A stretch of 43,981 bases of DNA from Bog-159 sp049511415 (GCA_049511415.1 JBEKYC010000056.1:1-43981); one strand, 5' to 3'. Shown: positions 15,412 to 25,049, counted from the stretch's first letter. Translations and numbers: made by a program. The notes: generated by a model from the sequence alone, not told the origin.

Positions 15412-15766
15412 GCCAAGCGGTTACATACCGATCTTTATCTTTTTGGCTATCGCGATTGCCTTCCCGGTAGTAACCATCCTCATCGCCAAGCTGATCCGGC
15501 CGTCGGCGCCGTTCAAAACCAAGCTGGAAGCCTACGAATGCGGCATCAAGGCCGCCTCGGATTCGCGCGGGCGCTATACGGTGCGCTTCTATATCATCGC
15601 CATTCTGTTCGTCATTTTCGACGTGGAGACGATTTTTCTGTTCCCCTGGGCGGTTCGCTATAAGACGCTCGGCTGGTTCGGCGTATCGGAAGTCGTGGTG
15701 TTCCTGGCGATCCTGATCGTGGGCTACATCTGGGCCTACAAAAAGGGCGCGCTGGATTGGGTTTAA
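15410..15766 (+). CDS. nuoA: NADH-quinone oxidoreductase subunit A
   Basis: A 118-residue membrane subunit of respiratory complex I. Three transmembrane helices are clear. The loop between the first two contains KLEAYECGI, with the conserved Glu-Cys-Gly, and the second helix ends with FDVETIFLFPWA, both hallmarks of NuoA. NuoA helps form the quinone-binding region next to NuoB/D/H. It is unusual in standing alone: the next gene is an oppositely oriented permease, so the other nuo genes lie elsewhere. The start codon shares three bases with the divergent MutS-type start (CATG). An in-frame upstream ATG at 15380 exists, but 15410 gives the family length. Confidence 0.95.
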   Translation: MPSGYIPIFIFLAIAIAFPVVTILIAKLIRPSAPFKTKLEAYECGIKAASDSRGRYTVRFYIIAILFVIFDVETIFLFPWAVRYKTLGWFGVSEVVVFLAILIVGYIWAYKKGALDWV

Positions 15767-15773
15767 GCGGCGC

Positions 15774-18188
15774 TTATTCGCAGCGCAGCGCGGATATCGG
15801 ATCCACCCGGGCGGCGTGGCGCGCGGGAACCACGCAGGCAGCCAGACCGCATCCCATCAGAACCAGGGCGACCATGGTTAGCGTCAGCGGGTCGCCGGCC
15901 GAGACGCCCCATAGCTCACTGGCCAGCCAGCGGGTCGCGCCCAGGCTGGCCAACAGGCCGCAGCCGATACCCATTCCGATCAACGCCAGTCCCTTCCGCA
16001 GCACCATCCCCAGAATCTTGCCTTGTTCGGCGCCCAGCGCCATACGCACACCGATTTCGTGTGTGCGGCGGCCGACCGAATAGGCCATCACGCCGTAGAC
16101 GCCGATCGATCCCAGCAACAGCGCCAGGGCCGCGAAAGCGCCGATCAGGAGCGCACTCACTCCCCGCGGCGCGATCGATTCGGATCTTAGTTCGTCCAGC
16201 GTGGCCACCGTGTGCAGCGGAATGCCGGCGTCCAGAGCGGCGATCTGGCCGCGCAGAGACGGCGCCAGTTTCTTGGGATCCCCGGCCGCGCGCACCACCA
16301 TGGTCATAAAGGCGTCGCCCATTCGGTTGAAGTGCGGCGGGTCGCCGGGCTGCAGCGAAGGCAGATAGATCTCGGGCGCGGTGCTTTCGCCCGGAGCGGA
16401 GCGAACGTCACCGGCGACGCCGACAATCGTGGCCCAATCATGCTCGCGGTTGGGATTCTCCATGCGCGCTCCCAGCGGATTTTCATGTGGCAGGAACTTG
16501 CGCACGAAGGCTTCGTTGACCATAACCGCGCTGGGCGCGCCTTCCCGATCGGCAGCGCTGAAATCGCGGCCGCGCACGATAGGAATCCCGAGCGTGCGGA
16601 AGTAACCGGGGCTGACGCAGGCGTCGGTGGCCTGCACAGTCAAGCCGGGGTGACGTTCGATAGTGGTTTCAAACGACGCCATACTGTTGGTTAGCGGCAG
16701 CCACTCGCCGCCGGCGGCCGATTCGACTCCGGCCACCCTTTGGATGCGCTCCAAAGACTGCTCCAGGAATCGCGCCCGGTCGATCGGCTTGGGATAACGC
16801 GCGCCGGGCAGGCTGACATCGAAGGCCAGCACGTGATCCGTCCGGAAACCCAAACTCTGGTTGCTCAGGCGCAAAAAGCTGTTCAGCAGCAGCCCGGCTC
16901 CGCTCACCAGCACGGTGGCGAGCGCCACTTCCCCCGCGGCCAGGATGCTGCCGAAGTGGCGGCTCGCGGGACCTTCGCCCACGCCCCGTCCCGATTCCTT
17001 GAGCGTATCGCTGAAGTGCACGCCGGATGCGCTCCAGGCCGGCGCCAGGCCGAACAAGATTCCGGTGATCAGGCCGAGCGCCGCCCCAAACAGCAGCACG
17101 CGCCAGTCGAAACCGATGGGATCGAGCGCGGGCATTTTGGGTGCGATCCACAGCAACAGGAGATCCTTCAACCAGGAGGCGAACGCCAGTCCCAGCGCGC
17201 TGCCCATCAGCCCCAGTGTGACGCTCTCCGCCAGGAGTTGGCGCACGATGCGGGCGCGGCCGGCGCCCAAGGCGCGCCGCATGGCAACTTCTCTCTGGCG
17301 GGACACCGCCCGCGCCAGCAGCAGGTTGGCTACGTTCACGCATACGATCAGCAGCACGCACGCCACCGCCCCCAGAAATAACAACAGGGGCGCACGGGCT
17401 CCGGCGGCTATCTGTTCGTGCCACCCCGTCACCACGATGCTTCTGGGAAAGCTGCGGGGCCAGGGCGCGCGCTTCAGCAGCGCATTCAGATCGCCGCGGG
17501 CGGCCTCCAGGCCGAAGCCGGGTTTGCGCCGCCCGATGGCCTGCAGCATGAATTCCCGGGCCTTCCCGCTGTCGCCGATCACAAATGGGATCCACACGTC
17601 ATAGCCCGACCGGGAGGTATACCGGCTGGGGATGCGAAAGCCGGGCGGGAGCACTCCCACCACCGTGTAGCTCTGGTCGTCCAACGAGATGGGTTTTCCG
17701 ATGACCGAGACATCGCCGCCAAAACGGCGTTTCCAGAATGCGTGCTCGAGGATGGCGACCGGCGCGCCGCCGGGGCGATCCTCCGCGGGCAGGAAGTTCC
17801 GCCCCCACGCCGGCCGCACGCCGAGCATCGGGAAGAGGGACGCGGTAGCCATGCCCCCCGCCACCCACTCGGCTTCGCCCTTGCCCGCGAAGTTGGCGTG
17901 AAAATCCATGTATCCCGCCAGTTGGCTCAGCGTGCGGTTGTATAGTCTCCAGGCCACATAGTCGCGGACATAGGCAAACGGATTGTCGCGCTCGCCGTGC
18001 AGGCTCATCGAGATGGAAACCAGCCGATCCGGTTCGGGGTACGGCAGCGGCCGGAACAAAACGCCGTTCACGATCGTGAAGACGGCGGTGGTGGCGCCCA
18101 TGCCCAGCGCCAGCGTCAGGACCACGGTCGCGGTGAACGCCGGATTCCGGCGAAAGAGACGGAAGGTGTAAGCCAAATCACGCCACAT
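15774..18188 (-). CDS. ADOP-family MacB/FtsX-like permease without prefix domain
   Basis: An 804-residue membrane protein starting directly at the first transmembrane segment (DLAYTFRLFRRNPAFTATVV). Two repeats each contain a MacB-type periplasmic domain and FtsX helices. Landmarks are VNVANLLLARAVSRQREVAM in the first unit and GRRTHEIGVRMALGAEQGKI and DPISALRCE in the last. It lacks the N-terminal prefix domain of the paralogue at 9144-11852 and no regulator gene adjoins it. AGGTAG lies just before the ATG at 18188. The stop is 7 bp from the end of nuoA. Substrate unknown. Confidence 0.9.
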   Translation of the reverse strand: MWRDLAYTFRLFRRNPAFTATVVLTLALGMGATTAVFTIVNGVLFRPLPYPEPDRLVSISMSLHGERDNPFAYVRDYVAWRLYNRTLSQLAGYMDFHANFAGKGEAEWVAGGMATASLFPMLGVRPAWGRNFLPAEDRPGGAPVAILEHAFWKRRFGGDVSVIGKPISLDDQSYTVVGVLPPGFRIPSRYTSRSGYDVWIPFVIGDSGKAREFMLQAIGRRKPGFGLEAARGDLNALLKRAPWPRSFPRSIVVTGWHEQIAAGARAPLLLFLGAVACVLLIVCVNVANLLLARAVSRQREVAMRRALGAGRARIVRQLLAESVTLGLMGSALGLAFASWLKDLLLLWIAPKMPALDPIGFDWRVLLFGAALGLITGILFGLAPAWSASGVHFSDTLKESGRGVGEGPASRHFGSILAAGEVALATVLVSGAGLLLNSFLRLSNQSLGFRTDHVLAFDVSLPGARYPKPIDRARFLEQSLERIQRVAGVESAAGGEWLPLTNSMASFETTIERHPGLTVQATDACVSPGYFRTLGIPIVRGRDFSAADREGAPSAVMVNEAFVRKFLPHENPLGARMENPNREHDWATIVGVAGDVRSAPGESTAPEIYLPSLQPGDPPHFNRMGDAFMTMVVRAAGDPKKLAPSLRGQIAALDAGIPLHTVATLDELRSESIAPRGVSALLIGAFAALALLLGSIGVYGVMAYSVGRRTHEIGVRMALGAEQGKILGMVLRKGLALIGMGIGCGLLASLGATRWLASELWGVSAGDPLTLTMVALVLMGCGLAACVVPARHAARVDPISALRCE

Positions 18189-18297
18189 AAGCTACCTGTT
18201 CGCGGAATCGAGGAGCAATTCGAATGCCGCGGGTTTACTGCGTCCGGCCTGCGATATTTAGAGACCCTATTGTCCGTTTATGGGAATAGCCCTACGC

Positions 18298-19878
18298 CTA
18301 CGCTACAGTTTGGGTCAGCAGCGCGAGTTCCTCCGCCCGCACCAGCGTGGCGGCTGCCAGCGCTTCTTCTACGGATGATCCCTGTGCGGGCGCAACTTTG
18401 GGGCGCCTTGGCTTCGCCTTCCGCGGTGTGCGCGTGCGGGTCACGTGCGGCTCGGTCTGGGCCACGCCGGCCGCCTCGCGCAGCTCCCGGAACGCGGCCT
18501 CCAGAAACTCTCGCATGCGATCGCCATCGGGCGCCGCCTGCGCATCCGTGGTCAACGCAAAATAGAGTTTCTGATCGTAGCTCTCGATGGCCACGCTGAT
18601 GCCGACGTCCATTCCAGTGGGCACGTGCGGATAGCAGGCCACCATGCGCTTGCCGCACGTGTACAACGGAAGCTGCGGCCCCGGCACGTTCGTGCAGACC
18701 ATATGAAACAGGGGAATGGGAGTATTCAGCCATCCCAGGTTATTCGCCAGCAGCGCCTGCACCGGCGGCGGCAGCAGCCCCAACCATGCCAGGCCGGCGC
18801 GCAACAATTCCGGCATGCGCGCGCCTTTCATGGCCAGGGTCAGCTCGTGGATATGGCGGACGCGCGCGAGGGGATCGCGCATGCCCAGCGGCAGCGTGAC
18901 CGGCAGCAGGGAAATAAGATTGCCAAAGGCGCCGATGGAATCGCCGGCCGGACGCACGTTTACCGGCACCATCGGCCGGAAAAACCGGTTCTTGACGGTC
19001 TGGCCGTGCAGCGCGGTATAGCGGGCCACCGCGCCGGATACCACCGCCAACACCACATCGTTGACCGTGCACCCACAGGCGCTGCGGATCGCCCGCGCTT
19101 CCGCGAAGGGAAATTCGCTCCAATACACCCGGCGCTCGCCCGAGCACGGGCGGTTGAACGGCAGGTGTTCGAGCGGCGACAATAACTCGGGCATGTGGTC
19201 CACCACCCGCTCCAGCCCCAGAGCGGCGAAGTTATCGCGCAGCAGCAGCTCCCCGTACCCGAGTAGCGCTTCGCGCGTTTCCGCCAGCCTCTTGGGGAAC
19301 TGCGCCAGGCTGTCCGAGAGGGCTTCCACGAACATCGTCAGGCCATCCGGCGGTTGCGGCGGACGGTAGGGCTTGCGCCGCGGCATAGGGCGATCCTCCG
19401 GCGACGGGTCCAGAATCACGTTCAGGAGCCCGATACCGGCGACCCCGTCCACGATGCAATGATGCACCTTGCAGATGAGCGCGGACCGGTTGCCGGCCAG
19501 CCCTTCCACCACGTATGTCTCCCAGAGCGGCTTGTGGCGGTCGAGCAGCGGCGTAAAGATGCGGCCGGCCAGCTCGCGCAATTGTTCGTCGCTGCCCGGC
19601 GGGTCGAGCTTCACGCGAAAAATGTGACGCCGGATATCGAATGCCGGATCGCTCTGCCAGGTGGGATACCCGATATTCAGGAAGGGCCACCTCACCTTCT
19701 CGCGATAGCGCGGAATGATGTCCAGCTTGGATTCGATCACCGCCACGAACTTGTCAAAAGGAATGGGGCCGTCGAACACGCACACACCGCCAATGTGCAG
19801 CGGCATCTGCTTGCTTTCGAAATTAAGGAACGCCGCGTCCAGGGCGCCGAGGCGGGACGGAAGTTGGGGAAGCGCCAT
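18298..19878 (-). CDS. WS/DGAT acyltransferase (wax ester synthase / diacylglycerol O-acyltransferase)
   Basis: A 526-residue acyltransferase that esterifies long-chain alcohols or diacylglycerol with acyl-CoA to make storage lipid. The catalytic HHxxxDG motif is HHCIVDG at 139-145; the N terminus (LGALDAAFLNFESKQMPLHI) and the conserved VPVNVR and NVPGPQLPLYTCG segments of the C-terminal domain are present. The last 60 residues form a Lys/Arg/Pro-rich linker and a short helix beyond the usual family end. It is likely soluble or peripherally bound to membrane and lipid droplets. AAGGAGG sits three bases before the ATG at 19878. It appears monocistronic. Confidence 0.92.
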   Translation of the reverse strand: MALPQLPSRLGALDAAFLNFESKQMPLHIGGVCVFDGPIPFDKFVAVIESKLDIIPRYREKVRWPFLNIGYPTWQSDPAFDIRRHIFRVKLDPPGSDEQLRELAGRIFTPLLDRHKPLWETYVVEGLAGNRSALICKVHHCIVDGVAGIGLLNVILDPSPEDRPMPRRKPYRPPQPPDGLTMFVEALSDSLAQFPKRLAETREALLGYGELLLRDNFAALGLERVVDHMPELLSPLEHLPFNRPCSGERRVYWSEFPFAEARAIRSACGCTVNDVVLAVVSGAVARYTALHGQTVKNRFFRPMVPVNVRPAGDSIGAFGNLISLLPVTLPLGMRDPLARVRHIHELTLAMKGARMPELLRAGLAWLGLLPPPVQALLANNLGWLNTPIPLFHMVCTNVPGPQLPLYTCGKRMVACYPHVPTGMDVGISVAIESYDQKLYFALTTDAQAAPDGDRMREFLEAAFRELREAAGVAQTEPHVTRTRTPRKAKPRRPKVAPAQGSSVEEALAAATLVRAEELALLTQTVA

Positions 19879-20038
19879 AAGCCTCCTTTTCAGTCTTACA
19901 AGGATATTAAGATTATATTGTCTGGTAATATATGCCTGGATGCAAGGGGCGGGTTTTGTGTCGCCTATCCAAGTAACGCAACCGGCCCCATCCGCATCCA
20001 GCTAATCGAGACTATCCTGGTCTCATCGGAGGCTGTTT

Positions 20039-21676
20039 ATGAACAGACACTTCGTGCAGTTGCTCGCCGCAGCTTTTATCCCCGCCATCTCCTCACTCGC
20101 GCAGCCAGTGATCAGCAGGCAAAGTCCCATCGCCAGCGCCGCCAGCTACCGTACGCCCGGATTACCGGGGTCGGGAGTGGCACAAGGGTCGATATTCAGC
20201 ATTTTCGGAACCGGTCTGGGGCCGGACCCGTGGGCGCAGGCCACCACCTTTCCCCTCCCCACCTCGCTGGGAGGCTCCTCGGTCAGCATCACGGTCGGCG
20301 AAACCACCACGCAGGCCATCATCCTGTTTGCCTATAGCACCCAGATCAACGCCATTCTGCCGTCCAATACCCCGGTTGGCGCGGGATCGGCCACGGTCAC
20401 GTATAACAATCAGGCTGGCGCCTCCGCGCCCATCCAGGTGGTCGCCAGCGCCTTTGCCCCCTTTACTTACAACCAGATGGGCTACGGGCAAGCCATCGCC
20501 ACCGATACCAACTATGTGAAAAACACTATCATCCACGCCTTTCATCCCGGCGACTATGTGCTGCTTTGGGGCACCGGGCTAGGACCGATCGCAGGCAGCG
20601 ACGCCGAGGCGCCTCCGGCCGGCAGCCTGTCCATCCCCATCACGGTTTACGTAGGCGATACCACCGCGACGCCCAGCTACCAGGGGCGGGCTCCCTGCTG
20701 CGCCGGACTCGACCAGATCATTTTCCAGGTACCCACGGGAGTCGACGGATGCTACGTGCCTGTCGGAGTGGGCACCGGCGGGGCGGTCGGCGCGATTACC
20801 ACCATAGCCGTGGCCGCCAGTGGCTCAACCTGCTCGGATTCCATCCTGGGACAGGACCTGGTGAATCAGCTTGCATCGGGTCAGAAGGTGGATTTCGGGT
20901 ATATCCGTCTGGAGAGCCTGTTGGGGCAATTGGGCTTCGCCGACTATATAAAGGAAGATTATGGGGAGGCGACTTTCAGCGAACTCGATCCGGGATCTGC
21001 CGGACTGGCCCAGTATGGCGTCTCGAACGGCTACTGCTACGTGGCGGACACCGGTCCCTGGATAAACGGGGTGCTGTCGGATTCGAGTCCCGCGCAACTC
21101 GACGCCGGGGCCGCTCTCACGCTCACCGGGCAAACCGCCGTGTCGGTGCCACAAAACTACCCCGGCGGCGGGATTTACGAAGAGAGCCTCGACAGCGAGA
21201 ACCAGACGTTCCTTTGGGGCGGCAATAATTTCATTGTGAGCGGGGCCGGTGGAGCGAATGTGGGTTCCTTCTCGGTCACCGACTTGACTAGTTCCGGAAC
21301 GGTGAAATTCTCGAATATCGCCTACAATCAGAAACTGCCGCGCGCCAGCGATCTGCTGGTCCAATGGACCGGCGGCAGCGGCACGCTGCAGAATGGCCAG
21401 GTTACGATCGGGGGCTATTCCTTCACCAGTGACTATTCTCAGGCGGCGTTTTTCCAATGCACGGCGCCATTCGCGGCGGGACAATTCACCATTCCGTCCT
21501 GGATTCTCTCTTCCTTGCCGCCCTCCGGATCGGGGAATAACTCCGGCTACGTGTATGCGCTGGGCTGGATGTGGATCGGGCAATACAACAAGCCGACATC
21601 TTTCAGCGCCACGGGGCTCGACCGCGGTATCATCACGGACATCTTCTACAACAGCGAAGGCGTCTATTTTCAGTAG
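20039..21676 (+). CDS. Secreted protein with N-terminal TIGR03437-type Solibacter domain
   Basis: A 545-residue exported protein. The signal peptide covers about residues 1-21 (MNRHFVQLLAAAFIPAISSL). Residues about 30-270 match the repetitive beta domain common in Solibacter-type secreted proteins: ASYRTPGLPGSGVAQGSIFSI, then FGTGLGP, YSTQINAILP, and a second half with GDYVLLWGTGLGP and DQIIFQVP. In that family the domain usually ends a protein; here it comes first. The C-terminal part (about 285-545), rich in Gly, Ser and Asn, has no domain I recognise and starts with a helical stretch (LVNQLASGQ). CGGAGG lies 7 bases before the ATG. The stop is 3 bp from the convergent permease. Confidence 0.85.
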   Translation: MNRHFVQLLAAAFIPAISSLAQPVISRQSPIASAASYRTPGLPGSGVAQGSIFSIFGTGLGPDPWAQATTFPLPTSLGGSSVSITVGETTTQAIILFAYSTQINAILPSNTPVGAGSATVTYNNQAGASAPIQVVASAFAPFTYNQMGYGQAIATDTNYVKNTIIHAFHPGDYVLLWGTGLGPIAGSDAEAPPAGSLSIPITVYVGDTTATPSYQGRAPCCAGLDQIIFQVPTGVDGCYVPVGVGTGGAVGAITTIAVAASGSTCSDSILGQDLVNQLASGQKVDFGYIRLESLLGQLGFADYIKEDYGEATFSELDPGSAGLAQYGVSNGYCYVADTGPWINGVLSDSSPAQLDAGAALTLTGQTAVSVPQNYPGGGIYEESLDSENQTFLWGGNNFIVSGAGGANVGSFSVTDLTSSGTVKFSNIAYNQKLPRASDLLVQWTGGSGTLQNGQVTIGGYSFTSDYSQAAFFQCTAPFAAGQFTIPSWILSSLPPSGSGNNSGYVYALGWMWIGQYNKPTSFSATGLDRGIITDIFYNSEGVYFQ

Positions 21677-21679
21677 CTC

Positions 21680-24160
21680 TTATTCGTAGCGCAGCGCGCT
21701 CATGGGATCCAGGCGTGCGGCCCGGCGCGCCGGCAGATAGCATGCGCCGAACGCCACCAGCAGCAGAAATCCGGCGGTCGCCGCGAAGACCGCCGGATCG
21801 CCCGGCTTGACCTCGTGCAGCAGACTCGCCAGCACGCGCCCGGCTGCCGCAGCACCGGCCAAGCCCACGGCGAAACCGATTACAGCGAGGCGCATGCCGT
21901 CCAGCACCACCTGGCTCAACACCCGCCGGCGGCTGGCGCCTAGAGACATGCGGATGCCGATCTCACGCGTACGCTCCGTCACCAGGTAGGAGAGGACCCC
22001 GTAAATTCCGACGGCTGCCAGCAGCACCGCCAGCGCCGCGAAAGCTCCCACCAGCAGGCTGAGGAATTGCTGGCCTTGCGCATTTTCGCCGATTACCTGG
22101 TCCATCGTGCGCACGGAAAACAAAGACAGTTGCGGGTCGACCTGGGCCAATGCCCGGCGGACTTCGGTCGCCAGGCTCAACGGCTGGCGCGGTGTGTGCA
22201 GAACCACGAACAGCCAACCCCGTCCGGTAAACGCATCGTATGCTTCCGGCACCGGTTTATGCGTCAGTCCCCACTGGCGCACATCGTTTACCACCCCAAT
22301 CACCTGCTTCCAGGGCCCATTGTCACTGCCTTGTGAAAACAACTGGCCGAGGGGGTTCTGATTGGGCCAGAAATCGTGCGCCATGGTTTCGTTGATGACT
22401 ACGGGGTAGATCATGGCGTTGCTTTCTTCCTTGGGCAGGTTGTAGTCGCCTTCGGGCAGCCGGTCATAGTGTTTGTCCAGATCGGCGGCGCGCTGCAGGT
22501 CGGCGGGCGTGAACCCGCGTCCTTTCAGCAGCCGGATACCCAGGGCATGAAAATAGTCGGGCGTAATCGTGTGGTACTCGACCAGCAGATTGCTCATATG
22601 GGTAGTCTGGCCGCGCAGCTTCACGAAGTAGTTGCTGCCGCCCTCCAGCGGCAGATGGCTGGTAACGGCCGCCGCATCCACTCCGCCGATGGCCGCGGTC
22701 TTCTCCAGCATCGCCTGGGCGAACTGGCGCTGCTGCGCTTCTTTCTTATACTGGGCATCCGGAAGCGTCATGCCCGCCGTGAATACGCCTTCGGTTCGCA
22801 CGCCGATATCCAGGCTTCGCAGGCGCGCGAAATCCTTGAGCAGCAGCCCGGCGGAAACCAGCAGCACCAGCGAGAGCGCCATTTCGCCGCACACCAGCAC
22901 GTCGCTGGTCAGCCGGCGGCGCTTGCTGGCGGTAACCAGGCTGCCCGCGCCGCCTTTGAGTTCCTCGTGCAGGTCCGGACGCGAGGTGCGCATGGCCGGG
23001 ATCAAGCCGAAGAGCACGCCGGTGATGGCGGCCAGCGCCAGCGCAAAAGCGAGCACCGTGCCGTTAAGCTGAATCGCGTTGAATTGGGGCAAGGCCAGGT
23101 TCTTGGCATGCGACGCGAGCTTAATCAGAATCCACGCGACCGCGCAGCCCAGCGCGCCGCCCAAGCCGGAAAGGAGCAGGCTCTCGGTGAGCAGTTGCCG
23201 CAACAGCCGCCCCCGCACGGCTCCCAGCGCGCTGCGCACCGCCATCTCCTTCTGCCGCGAAACCGCCCGCGAGAGCAGCAGGTTCGCCACATTGGCACAG
23301 GCAATCAAGAGAACCAATCCCACGGCTGCCAGCATCATGATCAGCGAACCGCGGGAATCGCCCACCAGGTCGTCATGCAGCCCCACGGCCGCCGAGCCGA
23401 CCTTGTCATTGGAATCCGGATAGGCCTTTTCCAGACGACCGGAGATCAGCTTCAGGTCCGCGCGCGCGCGTTCGAGTGAAACACCAGGCTTCAGACGGCC
23501 GATAGCGTTGGCCCAATGGCTGCCGCGGTGGCCCAGGCTCTTGCCATCCATATCCAGGGGGATCCACATTTGCGTTTGGAACGGGAAACGGAAATTGGGC
23601 GGCATGACGCCCACGATGGTGTACTTTTTGGAGTTCAGCAGGATGGTCCGGCCGAGCATTTTAGGATCGCCCGCAAAATGTTCCTGCCAGAGGCCGTAGC
23701 TCAGGATCGCCACCTGGTCTTTGCCGGGCTGGTCTTCTCCCGGCATCCAGGTACGCCCCAGCAGCGGTTGCGCTCCCAGCAGGGCGAAGAAATTCCCTTC
23801 CGTGGGAACCGCGCTCACGTGATCCGGACGCGCCTCGCCGCTCAGGTTCATATCGCCGGACCAGCCGAACAGAGCCATATCCTGGAAAGTCCGGTTCTGC
23901 GTCTTCCAATCCAGAAAATCGGGGGGCGCGAAAGGATAATTGCCGGGGGCGGCTTCGGTCTCATATAGCCGGACTAACTGGGCTGGATCGCGAAACGGCA
24001 GTGGGCGCAACAGCACGCTGTCGATCACGCTGAAGATCGCCGTATTGGCGCCGATGCCGATTGTCAGGGTAAGGGCGGCCACGGCCGTGAAGCCGGGCGA
24101 TCGCCACAGATTGCGCCAAGCGTAGCGTAGATCCTGCAGACTGGTACCGATCAGTTCCAT
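21680..24160 (-). CDS. ADOP-family MacB/FtsX-like permease without prefix domain
   Basis: An 826-residue membrane protein and the third ADOP paralogue in 15 kb. It begins with LQDLRYAWRNLWRSPGFTAV, then the first transmembrane helix (AALTLTIGIGANTAIFSVID). The first unit holds ANVANLLLSRAVSRQKEMAV; the second ends TERTREIGIRMSLGASRRRV and DPMSALRYE. Both periplasmic domains are full length. No ATPase or PadR gene adjoins it, so it is either constitutive or served by a distant regulator. AGAGGATT precedes the ATG at 24160. It most resembles the second paralogue in lacking the soluble prefix. Confidence 0.9.
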   Translation of the reverse strand: MELIGTSLQDLRYAWRNLWRSPGFTAVAALTLTIGIGANTAIFSVIDSVLLRPLPFRDPAQLVRLYETEAAPGNYPFAPPDFLDWKTQNRTFQDMALFGWSGDMNLSGEARPDHVSAVPTEGNFFALLGAQPLLGRTWMPGEDQPGKDQVAILSYGLWQEHFAGDPKMLGRTILLNSKKYTIVGVMPPNFRFPFQTQMWIPLDMDGKSLGHRGSHWANAIGRLKPGVSLERARADLKLISGRLEKAYPDSNDKVGSAAVGLHDDLVGDSRGSLIMMLAAVGLVLLIACANVANLLLSRAVSRQKEMAVRSALGAVRGRLLRQLLTESLLLSGLGGALGCAVAWILIKLASHAKNLALPQFNAIQLNGTVLAFALALAAITGVLFGLIPAMRTSRPDLHEELKGGAGSLVTASKRRRLTSDVLVCGEMALSLVLLVSAGLLLKDFARLRSLDIGVRTEGVFTAGMTLPDAQYKKEAQQRQFAQAMLEKTAAIGGVDAAAVTSHLPLEGGSNYFVKLRGQTTHMSNLLVEYHTITPDYFHALGIRLLKGRGFTPADLQRAADLDKHYDRLPEGDYNLPKEESNAMIYPVVINETMAHDFWPNQNPLGQLFSQGSDNGPWKQVIGVVNDVRQWGLTHKPVPEAYDAFTGRGWLFVVLHTPRQPLSLATEVRRALAQVDPQLSLFSVRTMDQVIGENAQGQQFLSLLVGAFAALAVLLAAVGIYGVLSYLVTERTREIGIRMSLGASRRRVLSQVVLDGMRLAVIGFAVGLAGAAAAGRVLASLLHEVKPGDPAVFAATAGFLLLVAFGACYLPARRAARLDPMSALRYE

Positions 24161-24230
24161 GATTGGAATCCTCTAAAAGTCACTAACGCTGCCGTACGAC
24201 TCTTAGACGCAATTATTGGTTGCGGGTTGG

Positions 24231-25049
24231 CTAGCGGGCCGCGGTATCCCGGCCCGTGGCGCCGGCGTACTTGATCGACAAGGCATGATACAACGGCCGC
24301 GGCAGCGCCCGCATCAGGCCGGCCAGCAGGCGGTAGCGCCAGCCCGGCACCACGATCAACTGGTCGTGATCGAGCGCGTGCAGCGAAGTCGCGACCACCT
24401 GGTCCGCCGTCATCCACATCCAGGACGGGATTTTCCCGCGGTCAAAGGGCATGACATCGTGGAATTCGGACAGCGTAAAGCCCGGGCAGAGCGCCTGCAC
24501 GCGCACACGAGATCCGATGCTCTTCAATTCCATGAACACGCCCTCGCTAAAGCTGGTCATCCAGGTCTTGGTGGCGGAATAGCTGACGCTGCCGGGGTTC
24601 TGTCCGAAGCCGGAAACCGACGATACATTGATGATGTTGCCGCGATCACGCGCCACCATACCGCCGAGCGCCGCGTGCATCAGCCGCATGGGCGCCAGTA
24701 CGTGCAGGCGGTGCATCTGGTCCTGGCCTTCGACCGGCAGCGAGAAGAATCGGCCGACTATCCCAAAACCGGCGTTGTTGACCAAATACTCCAGGTTGGG
24801 TGCGCCTGCGATCCGGTCCTCAACCATCTTCAGCTCCGGTTTGTGCGTCAAGTCCGCCGGCAGAATCTCCGCGCGCACGGCGTGGCTCGACTCAATCTCC
24901 CTGGCCTGCTGCTCCAGGCGGTCTTTACGCCGTGCCACCAGCACCAGATCGCAACCCCGCGCCGCCAGGTGGCGCGCGAAAGTGGCCCCGATGCCGCTGG
25001 AGGCCCCGGTAATCAGTGCCAGGGGACGCCCGGATTCAGTGGAGGCCAC
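24231..25049 (-). CDS. Short-chain dehydrogenase/reductase (SDR)
   Basis: A 272-residue classical SDR. The cofactor motif is TGASSGIG (14-21), the structural motif NNAG (91-94), and the active site includes Ser143/144 in NVSSVSG and Tyr157/Lys161 in YSATK. The C-terminal extension, with a hydrophobic patch (WRYRLLAGLMRALP), suggests membrane association and resembles acyl- or lipid-active SDRs. The substrate is not predictable. The start is GTG at 25049, preceded by an out-of-frame ATG and a poor ribosome-binding site, so it is moderately uncertain. It lies 70 bp upstream of the ADOP permease gene start on the same strand and appears to be an independent gene. Confidence 0.9.
   Translation of the reverse strand: MASTESGRPLALITGASSGIGATFARHLAARGCDLVLVARRKDRLEQQAREIESSHAVRAEILPADLTHKPELKMVEDRIAGAPNLEYLVNNAGFGIVGRFFSLPVEGQDQMHRLHVLAPMRLMHAALGGMVARDRGNIINVSSVSGFGQNPGSVSYSATKTWMTSFSEGVFMELKSIGSRVRVQALCPGFTLSEFHDVMPFDRGKIPSWMWMTADQVVATSLHALDHDQLIVVPGWRYRLLAGLMRALPRPLYHALSIKYAGATGRDTAAR

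Noticed and set aside
22376..23479. 367-codon open frame on the plus strand inside the third ADOP permease
   Set aside because: Arg/His/Gln-rich mirror of a membrane-protein gene; the permease frame has clear motifs along its whole length.
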